A DNA stretch of 64,000 nucleotides from Archangium violaceum (GTDB lineage: Bacteria > Myxococcota > Myxococcia > Myxococcales > Myxococcaceae): the NCBI RefSeq assembly GCF_016887565.1, contig NZ_CP069396.1, positions 5,314,001 through 5,378,000 on the forward strand, given 5' to 3'. A program made the position numbers and the translations under genes. Shown here in pieces: positions 26,749 to 33,130 of this stretch. The first letter of the stretch is position 1; the number at the start of each line of letters is the position of its first letter. The notes under the pieces were generated by a model. It searched no databases. It had not been told where the DNA came from and saw nothing but the letters and a program-made list of their open reading frames with translations.

Positions 26749-26784
26749 ACCCTCACCCCCCGCCCTCTCCCAGAGGGAGAGGGA
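26749..26784 (-). repeat. REP-like palindromic repeat, copy 5 (inside the MITE, inverted)
   Basis: The reverse-oriented copy: ACCCTCACCCCCC tail, then CCCTCTCCC-aga-GGGAGAGGG. With copy 4 it forms a second, nested inverted pair inside the element's terminal repeats. Confidence 0.75.
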
Positions 26785-26939
26785 GCATGCGCAACACGAC
26801 TATCTCCACGAACTTCGTGGACACTCCACTAGCCGTCCGCTCCGGGCCAGGAAAGGGGCGCCCGCTCCTCCCTTCGCCCGGCGGGCGGCGAGGCGGATTT
26901 GTTCTCAGCCACGCGGGGGCGCGGTAGCTTGGGCGCGAG

Positions 26940-27803
26940 ATGGAGAATCACCTCGCCCGCGCGCTCGTGTGCCTCACCGTCCTGTTCACGGGGGTGGTGC
27001 ACGCCGTCGAGTCGCCTCCTGCTTCCGAGAAGCCCGCGTCCACGCGGACCGTGCTGTTGCTCGGCGACAGCCTGATCGTCACCAGCTTCGGCGAGTACCT
27101 GGAGAGCTCGCTCAACGAGCAGCCGGGGATTCGCGCCGTGCGCCGGGCGAAGTCCTCCACGGGGCTCGCCCGTCCCGACTTCTTCGACTGGATGAAGGTC
27201 GGGCGCGAGGAGATCGAACGCCACCGGCCCGACGTGGTCGTCGTCATCATGGGAGGCAATGACGGGCAGGATCTCACGGACGACAAGGGCAAGGGGCGGG
27301 TCCACTGGGGCAAGCCCGCGTGGGAGGCCGCGTACCGTCAGCGCGTCGGGGCGTTCCTGGACATCCTCGCCGCGCCCGGCCGGAAGATCCTCTGGGTCGC
27401 GCTGCCCATCACCGGGTTGAAGAATTTCGAGCGCAAGCTGGAGGTGATCCGCCGCGTCCTGCACGAGGCGGTGTCCGCGCGCGAGGACTCGCTCCACCTG
27501 GACACGAAGTCCTTCTTCACCGACGCGAAGGGCGGCGTCCTGCGCGAGGCCTCCGTCGAGGGCTTCCGCAAGCCGATGCGGCTGAAGATGGACGATGGCG
27601 TCCACTTCACGGTGGCGGGCGGCCGGTACTTCGCGAGCAAGGTCCGTCCCGCGGTACTCGCTCTGCTCGGATCCACCATGCCGGAGCCCGACACCGTCCC
27701 GACTCCGCCCGAAGCGGCGGGAAGTCCGGAGCCGGCGGTCTGCCGCGAGTCCGATGCCGCATCCGAGGTCCCGATGACGCCCATGGCCTTCTGCGGTCCG
27801 TGA
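26940..27803 (+). CDS. Exported SGNH/GDSL hydrolase (DUF459 type)
   Basis: A 287-residue protein with a signal peptide ending near VVHA. SGNH blocks are visible: LLLGDSL (nucleophile Ser, block I), VVVIMGGND (block III Gly-x-Asn) and DGVHFTVAGG (Asp and His, block V). DUF459 members act as esterases or acetyl-transferring/deacylating enzymes on envelope polymers. A TAGCTT hexamer ends 9 nt before the ATG, and there is no ribosome binding site, suggesting an almost leaderless mRNA. It is followed 3 nt later by a lipase gene, so the two form an operon. Confidence 0.87.
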   Translation: MENHLARALVCLTVLFTGVVHAVESPPASEKPASTRTVLLLGDSLIVTSFGEYLESSLNEQPGIRAVRRAKSSTGLARPDFFDWMKVGREEIERHRPDVVVVIMGGNDGQDLTDDKGKGRVHWGKPAWEAAYRQRVGAFLDILAAPGRKILWVALPITGLKNFERKLEVIRRVLHEAVSAREDSLHLDTKSFFTDAKGGVLREASVEGFRKPMRLKMDDGVHFTVAGGRYFASKVRPAVLALLGSTMPEPDTVPTPPEAAGSPEPAVCRESDAASEVPMTPMAFCGP

Positions 27804-27806
27804 GGC

Positions 27807-28592
27807 ATGCCGGGGCCCGTCGTCGCACACCGCCTGGTTGCGCTCCTGTTGCCGCTGGCGACATGCTCGTGCGGAGCCGTCACCATGACTCCAGCCACCG
27901 TGCGTGTCTCCGCCTCCCTCGCGTCCACTGCCTCCGCCTCGACTTCGGCCTCCGAGCGGCTGCCGGTGTTGTTGGTGCATGGCATCGATGACGATGCGCG
28001 TACCCTGGCACCGCTCGCGGCGTGGTTGACGCGGGCCGGCTTTCAGCAAGTGCGGATCGTCGAGCTGAAGCCCAACAACGGAGATGCACCCATCGCGGTG
28101 CTGGCCGGGCAGGTGGCCGAGGCCGCCGCGGACCTGCGCGCGCGGACGGGCAGTGCGCGGCTGGACGTGGTGGGCTTCAGCATGGGGGCACTCGTCAGCC
28201 GCTACTACCTGCAGCGGCTGGAGGGCCGGGCTCACGTGCGCCGCTTCGTGTCCATCTCCGGGCCCCATGCCGGAACGCTCACGGGCTGGTTGCGTTACAA
28301 CCCCGGGGCCCGGGACATGCGGCCGGGGAGCGAGCTGCTGCGAGGGCTCTCCGCCGAGCCGGCTCCCTTTGGTGACGTCCAGGTCTTCACCCTGTGGACG
28401 CCGCTCGATCTGATGATCATCCCGGCCAACTCCTCTCGCCTGGACGGAGCGCGGGAGCGCACCATTCCCGTCATCCTGCACCCCCTCATGGTGAGGGACG
28501 GCCGGGCGCTCCGCGCGGTGGAGGAGGCGCTGACGGTGGAGCGTCCGGAGGACTTCATGCCCCGGCCGCTCGTGCCTCCGCGCGAACCGTGA
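27807..28592 (+). CDS. Lipase/esterase-type alpha/beta hydrolase, exported
   Basis: A 261-residue protein. The N-terminus (LVALLLPLATCSCG) is a signal peptide with an imperfect lipobox. The fold shows VLLVHGIDDD (oxyanion), GFSMGALVSRYYLQ (nucleophile Ser125), TPLDLMI (acid) and ILHPLM (His), as in the small EstA/LipA lipases. SGPHAGTLTGW is also typical of those lipases. It starts 3 nt after the SGNH hydrolase stop and is presumably co-transcribed, giving a pair of surface esterases. Confidence 0.85.
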   Translation: MPGPVVAHRLVALLLPLATCSCGAVTMTPATVRVSASLASTASASTSASERLPVLLVHGIDDDARTLAPLAAWLTRAGFQQVRIVELKPNNGDAPIAVLAGQVAEAAADLRARTGSARLDVVGFSMGALVSRYYLQRLEGRAHVRRFVSISGPHAGTLTGWLRYNPGARDMRPGSELLRGLSAEPAPFGDVQVFTLWTPLDLMIIPANSSRLDGARERTIPVILHPLMVRDGRALRAVEEALTVERPEDFMPRPLVPPREP

Positions 28593-28602
28593 CGCCCGGG
28601 TG

Positions 28603-28818
28603 TCAGGATGGGGTGGGCCCGGAGCCCGAGGGCGCCGGGGCTGGCCTCTTCGGCACCAGGGAACGGCGCGGGCCCCGGATGGCGTAGTTGAGCAGCATCG
28701 CCGCCGGCATGAGCATCCCCAGTCCCTGGGTGAGGTTTTCGGGCGGATGGACCACCGCGCCGAGTGCCATCGCGGCGAAGAGAACACCACAGACCACACG
28801 GATGATGAGGGAGCTCAC
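28603..28818 (-). CDS. Small two-helix membrane protein
   Basis: A 71-residue protein with two hydrophobic segments (LIIRVVCGVLFAAMALGAVV and LGMLMPAAMLLNYAI) and a basic, proline-rich tail. The GTG start at 28818 is supported by AAGGAA 6 nt upstream, which is why it is kept despite its size. The function is unknown. It is convergent with the lipase gene, with only 10 bp between stops. Confidence 0.6.
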   Translation of the reverse strand: MSSLIIRVVCGVLFAAMALGAVVHPPENLTQGLGMLMPAAMLLNYAIRGPRRSLVPKRPAPAPSGSGPTPS

Positions 28819-28882
28819 GAGCGTTTCCTTGGAACGGTGCGAACCATGATAACCAGGGGTTCACACCGCGCACGTCCACCCC

Positions 28883-29851
28883 ATGCGAAAGTCCTCCTCC
28901 GCTCTGCCCGCGCTCCTGATTGGTCTGGGCTCGGCGCTGTTCTTCACCATGACCTATGTGCTCAACCGCAGCATGGCGGCGGCGGGGGGACACTGGGCCT
29001 GGAGCGCGGCGCTGCGCTACTTCATCATGCTGCCCATCCTGTCCGTGCTGGTGGGCCTGCGCGGAGGCTGGCCCTCGCTGGGGGCCGAGCTGCGGCGGCA
29101 CCCGCGTGAGTGGTTGCTCTGGGGCGGGGTGGGCTTCGGCGTCTTCTACTCGTTCCTGGCCTTGTCGGCCGACTACGGGCCCTCGTGGCTGATCGCCGGC
29201 TCCTTCCAACTGACGGTGCTCGCCGGCCCGCTGCTCTCCCCGTTCATCTACACGGACGCCCGGCGGCGGATACCGCTCAAGGCCGTGGCGGTGGGCTCGC
29301 TGATCCTCGTGGGCGTGCTGGTCCTGCAGCTGGGTCACTTCCACCTGGCCATGCCCGCCAGTGCCTGGCTGGCCCTGGTCTTCGTGGTGCTCTCGGCCTC
29401 GGCCTACCCGCTGGGCAACCGCAAGCTGATGCTGCACCTGGAGCGCGAGGGCGTCTCGCTGGATGCCAGCCAGCGCGTGCTGGGCATGACGGTGGGCAGC
29501 CTGCCGGTGTGGTTGTGCGTGGCGGCCTACGGCTACGTCCGGGCGGGGTGGCCCTCGCCAATGCAGGTGCTGCAGTCCGCTGGCGTGGCGGTGTCCTCCG
29601 GGGTGATCGCCACCACGCTGTTCTTCCGCGCCACGCACATGACCGCGAACAACCCGGTGGGACTGGCCGCCGTCGAGGCCACGCAGGCCACCGAGCTGCT
29701 CTTCGCGCTGGTGCTGGGCGTGCTCTTCCTGGGCGAGGAGTGGCCCTCACCCTTCAGCCTGGTGGGGGCCGCGCTCATCGTGGTGGGTATGGTGCTCTAC
29801 AGCCGCATCAGCGTGAGCTCCGAGCTGGAGCCCACCGCCGTGCAGTCGTGA
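28883..29851 (+). CDS. Multidrug-resistance-type DMT transporter (EmrE-like, PF13536 group)
   Basis: A 322-residue membrane protein with about ten helices. It resembles the 'multidrug resistance efflux transporter' branch of the DMT superfamily (LNRSMAAAGGHWAWSAALRY, SAYPLGNRKLM, AAVEATQATELLFAL). It is not the same subfamily as the EamA protein at 7613. Substrate is unknown. Its stop abuts the convergent gene's stop (29851/29852), leaving no room for a terminator. No strong ribosome binding site is seen at the ATG. Confidence 0.85.
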   Translation: MRKSSSALPALLIGLGSALFFTMTYVLNRSMAAAGGHWAWSAALRYFIMLPILSVLVGLRGGWPSLGAELRRHPREWLLWGGVGFGVFYSFLALSADYGPSWLIAGSFQLTVLAGPLLSPFIYTDARRRIPLKAVAVGSLILVGVLVLQLGHFHLAMPASAWLALVFVVLSASAYPLGNRKLMLHLEREGVSLDASQRVLGMTVGSLPVWLCVAAYGYVRAGWPSPMQVLQSAGVAVSSGVIATTLFFRATHMTANNPVGLAAVEATQATELLFALVLGVLFLGEEWPSPFSLVGAALIVVGMVLYSRISVSSELEPTAVQS

Positions 29852-30247
29852 CTAGCCGAGCCAGTCGATGAGGGCGCGGACCGTCTCCTCCCGCCGGCGG
29901 GAGGACTCCTGGACGGCCTGGAGCGTGCCCGTCAGCGCGCCCATCATCCCTCGGGAAGCCCGCTCGGGAGCCGTCCGGTAGTTCTCCGCCAGCTGCTCCA
30001 ACTGCTCGCGCAGCCACGGGTAGCGATCGCGCACGCGGGCCGGCTCGGTGCCCGCCTTCACCTCCGTGAGGAGCGACGTGGCGAGCTGCCGCCATCCATC
30101 GAGGCCCTGCCCGGTGCGGCCCGCGAAGCCGCGGCGCACCATCGGTCTGACGAAGAACGGCATGGACGCGAAGTCACGCTCCGTGTCCTCGATGGCATTG
30201 CGGAACGCGGCGACGAGCGTGACGGAATCCGAGGTGGTGGCGGTCAT
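29852..30247 (-). CDS. Small helical protein, last gene of the P450-glycosyltransferase operon
   Basis: A 131-residue soluble, charged, probably all-helical protein that I do not recognise. It starts 6 nt after the glycosyltransferase stop, so it is co-transcribed with it. It has no signal peptide, cysteine or catalytic motif. It could be an accessory protein of the tailoring pathway or an independent conserved protein. Confidence 0.7.
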   Translation of the reverse strand: MTATTSDSVTLVAAFRNAIEDTERDFASMPFFVRPMVRRGFAGRTGQGLDGWRQLATSLLTEVKAGTEPARVRDRYPWLREQLEQLAENYRTAPERASRGMMGALTGTLQAVQESSRRREETVRALIDWLG

Positions 30248-30253
30248 GGGGGC

Positions 30254-31666
30254 TCAGGCGCTCCGTGTGGCGGGGGTTGTCGAGTCGTCGAGTGAGGCGA
30301 GCAGCGAGTCCAGGCCCGTGCGCGTGACGGTGCGCGGCGAGCCGAGGGGGAGGCACAAGGGCTTGCGGCGGCGCGCCAGCAGGGAGATGAGGGCCGAGGC
30401 CGAGGTCGGACCGTCGCTCTCCTCCAGCCACAGGCCCAGCGCCTCGGCGTTCTCGCGGTAGGTGGGCTCCTGCCGCAGTCGCGTCACCTCCTGGCGCAGG
30501 CGCTCCGCGGTCAGCTCCAGCAGGGGCAGGAACAGCCCGACACCGAGGTACTCCACCCGCCGCGCGTTGTCGTGCTGCTCGCCGCCCACCGGAATCACCA
30601 GCAGGGGCTTGCCCGCCGCCAGCGTCTCGTTGGTGGTGTTGTTGCCCCCGTGGCCGATGACGAGATCCATCTTCGGCAGCAGGTCCACCTGGGGGACGCG
30701 GCGGAAGAGGAGCACGTTGGACGGCAGGGGCTTGGAGATCAGGCTCGGGTAGGCCGCTCCCGCGCTCACGACGACCTGGATGCCCGGCGCGTCGAGTCCC
30801 CGGAGGATGGTGCGGAACACCTCTGGCTTGTCGTTGAAGACGGTGCCGAGCGAGACGTACACCTTGTAGAGGTTGTTGTTCAGCTTCTCGAAGGGGAAGC
30901 CCTCGGCATCGATGCCGCGTCGCGTCGAGAAGCAGGGGCCGACGTAGAAGCAGCTCTGTCCCTCGTTGGAGCGCGGCGCCTCGAGCCCCTCGTGGCTCAT
31001 CACCAGGTTGAGCCAGGGCGAGGCGGGGTTGCGCAGCACGTCGTCCGGACCGGGGCCCAACCCGAGCGAGCGCCGGACCTTGTTCATCTTGCGCGCCAGC
31101 TTCGCGAGCACCTCCGCCTCGGCGTCCTCGGCGGCCTTCAGCTCGGGACCGGTCTGGGTGCCGAGCGGCAGACCGCTGCCCCAGGGGGGCACGCCACGGC
31201 CCCGGAAGGTGAGGCCCGAGTGGTAGACGGCCGCCCAGGGCAGGCCCAGCTTCTCGGCCGCGAGGATGGCCGGGTAGAAGACGAAGTCGGTCACCACCAC
31301 CTCGACGGGGTTCTTCTCCAGCCTGCGGATCACCTCGCGTGCACCCGACTCGGCCCCGGCGGTGAAGAGCTCCAGGGCGATCCGGGTCTCCTGGTAGGCC
31401 ATGCTCCGGGCGAGCCGGATGGCGTGGTAGAGCACGCCGAGTGCGGGACGAAGTCGTTCCAACGGCAGTCCCGCGCGCTCCACCATGGCGGGCACGTCCA
31501 CCACGTTGTTGAGGATGTCTGGCCGCAGCCGGAACCCCAGGGAGGGTGCCCCCGGCACGAGGAGGCGAGGGTTGTAGACACCCTCGACCTTCATCTTCAG
31601 TGCCGTCGACAGCAGCGTGTTGAGGTGTCCCACCGTGGGGTGGCACAGGAATGCGATGTCACTCAT
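30254..31666 (-). CDS. GT1 (MGT/UGT-type) glycosyltransferase
   Basis: A 470-residue GT-B glycosyltransferase. The N-terminus HPTVGHLNTLL carries the acceptor-activating His. The donor-binding C-terminal signature is IGHGGNNTTNETLAAGKPLL...GGEQHDNARRVEYLGVG, as in macrolide, sterol and antibiotic glycosyltransferases. It would transfer a sugar from an NDP-sugar to a small-molecule acceptor. The P450 gene ends 67 bp upstream and the small helical gene follows 6 bp downstream. No sugar-biosynthesis genes are nearby, so a common donor such as UDP-glucose is likely. Confidence 0.9.
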   Translation of the reverse strand: MSDIAFLCHPTVGHLNTLLSTALKMKVEGVYNPRLLVPGAPSLGFRLRPDILNNVVDVPAMVERAGLPLERLRPALGVLYHAIRLARSMAYQETRIALELFTAGAESGAREVIRRLEKNPVEVVVTDFVFYPAILAAEKLGLPWAAVYHSGLTFRGRGVPPWGSGLPLGTQTGPELKAAEDAEAEVLAKLARKMNKVRRSLGLGPGPDDVLRNPASPWLNLVMSHEGLEAPRSNEGQSCFYVGPCFSTRRGIDAEGFPFEKLNNNLYKVYVSLGTVFNDKPEVFRTILRGLDAPGIQVVVSAGAAYPSLISKPLPSNVLLFRRVPQVDLLPKMDLVIGHGGNNTTNETLAAGKPLLVIPVGGEQHDNARRVEYLGVGLFLPLLELTAERLRQEVTRLRQEPTYRENAEALGLWLEESDGPTSASALISLLARRRKPLCLPLGSPRTVTRTGLDSLLASLDDSTTPATRSA

Positions 31667-31733
31667 GTACCCCTATGATGGACGAGCACGCGGTCGCATG
31701 CGAGTGCCACTCCCTCGGCTGGGGTTCGTTTTG

Positions 31734-32954
31734 CTACGGGTGTGGTCCAGGTTGGCGCGTCGCGTCGGCGCTCTGCTGGTGAGTCGGTTCCAGGTGGAGC
31801 GATAGGCTCAGGGGGCCTCTGGCGATGATCGACCGCGACCAGGAGAGCTCGCTCCGCGAGAGGGAGAAGCCGCGGATTCGCGAGAAGAGTGCCTCGAGCC
31901 CCAGGCGGGCCTCCAGGCGAGCGAGCATCGCTCCCAGGCAGAAGTGGGGGCCGTGTCCGAAGGACAGGTGGCTCTGGCCCTCGCGCTCCAGGAGGAAGCG
32001 GTCCGCCTGGGGGAAGCGGCGCTCGTCGCGCATGGCCGCGCCCATCAGGACGACGACGAGGGCCCCGCGGGGGATGGTGACTCCGGAGAGCTCCACGTCC
32101 TCGGTCGCGAGCCGGAGGCTGCTCTGCCCGGGTGGCTCGTAGCGGAGGACCTCCTCGACGAGCCGGGGGATGAGCGCCGGCTCCGCGCGCACGCGCTCCA
32201 GCTCGTGCGGATGGTCCGCGAGGACGACCATCGTGTTGGCGAGGAGGTACACGGTCGTCTCCATGCCTGCGGGCACCATGCCGAAGAGGAAGCTCAGGAG
32301 CTCCTCGTGCGTCAGCGCCTCCGAGCGGAGCAGCTCGCTCACCAGGTCATCGCTGGGCTCGGCGCGCCGGGCCTCGATGAGGGCCTCGAAGCAGTGCTCC
32401 ATCTCCGCGAGGCTTTGACGGACCTCTGCAATGCGCTCGGGCGAGGGCTGGCTGGCGGGGATGCTGACCAGATCGTCCGCCCAGCGCTTCAGACGCGACG
32501 CCATGGAAGGCTCCAGGCCGAAGAAGAGGTTCAGGACGCGGGTGGGGAGGGGCAGGGCGAAGTCGGCAACGAAGTCCACGTCCTGGCGGCGCACGGCGGC
32601 CTCGGCGAGCTCCTCGGCGATGGCGCGGATGCGCGGCTCCAACCGGCTCAGCGCCGGACCGCCGAAGGCCTTGCCGACCAGGGTGCGCAGTCGGGTGTGC
32701 TCGGGCGGATCCTTCATGACCAGGGAGTCGGCCGTGGGATTGCGCTCCAGCCAGGGCGGCCGGAAGCTCCGGCCCAGTCCCTCCGAGGAGAAGCGCCGGG
32801 GATCCTTGAGGACGGCGACCACGTCGTCGTAGCGGCTGATGGCCCACATGCCTCCCGGCTCCACCTGGCACACCGGCCCGCGTCGGAGCTCCTCGTAGAA
32901 CGGGTAGGGATTGGCCCTCACTTCGGGTGCCATCAGGTTCAGGGACTGGTTCAT
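31734..32954 (-). CDS. Cytochrome P450
   Basis: A 406-residue bacterial class P450. The I-helix oxygen-binding motif is AGMETT (229-234), the K-helix ExxR is E268-R271, and the heme loop FGHGPHFCLG places the ligand at Cys339. It would hydroxylate or otherwise oxidise a small hydrophobic substrate using external ferredoxin. The ATG at 32954 has GAGGAA 8 nt upstream; the open extension to 33164 is not used. It heads the operon with the glycosyltransferase. A decayed paralogue with a nearly identical N-terminus lies at 60724. Confidence 0.93.
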   Translation of the reverse strand: MNQSLNLMAPEVRANPYPFYEELRRGPVCQVEPGGMWAISRYDDVVAVLKDPRRFSSEGLGRSFRPPWLERNPTADSLVMKDPPEHTRLRTLVGKAFGGPALSRLEPRIRAIAEELAEAAVRRQDVDFVADFALPLPTRVLNLFFGLEPSMASRLKRWADDLVSIPASQPSPERIAEVRQSLAEMEHCFEALIEARRAEPSDDLVSELLRSEALTHEELLSFLFGMVPAGMETTVYLLANTMVVLADHPHELERVRAEPALIPRLVEEVLRYEPPGQSSLRLATEDVELSGVTIPRGALVVVLMGAAMRDERRFPQADRFLLEREGQSHLSFGHGPHFCLGAMLARLEARLGLEALFSRIRGFSLSRSELSWSRSIIARGPLSLSLHLEPTHQQSADATRQPGPHP

Positions 32955-33077
32955 CTCGGGGTTCCTCGCGGGGGTGGAGTGAAGCGGTTCCACGCGCGAG
33001 GGTGGCAATTCGCGGGCCAGTCGCCGTGCTCGCCGTTCTCCGAGGGAGGACGGAGCACGGGACCCCGAGGTCCCCCG

Positions 33078-33102
33078 CGCCGGTCGGTCGAAGCGACCGG
33101 CG
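33078..33102 (-). terminator. Hairpin downstream of the MopE-type lipoprotein
   Basis: A perfect 9-bp inverted repeat (CGCCGGTCG, 33078-33086; CGACCGGCG, 33094-33102; 7-nt loop) sits 28 bp past the lipoprotein stop on the minus strand. There is no U-tract. It probably ends that transcript before the P450 gene. Confidence 0.55.
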
Positions 33103-33130
33103 GGGTCGTTCAAAACGGAAGAGCGGGGTT

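Larger units (their letters stand above)
26560..26832. mobile_element. MITE-like element with 35-bp terminal inverted repeats
   Basis: The left end (26560-26594) and the right end (26798-26832, reverse-complemented) match at 30 of 35 positions. The outer 22 bp, beginning CTAGTGGAGTGTCC, match at 21 of 22. The 273-bp element encodes no transposase and carries two REP-like palindromes in opposite orientation. Both outer ends are CTAG, which could be a 4-bp target duplication. It fits a non-autonomous derivative of an insertion sequence moved in trans. It fills the gap between the GNAT gene and the SGNH hydrolase gene. Confidence 0.75.
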
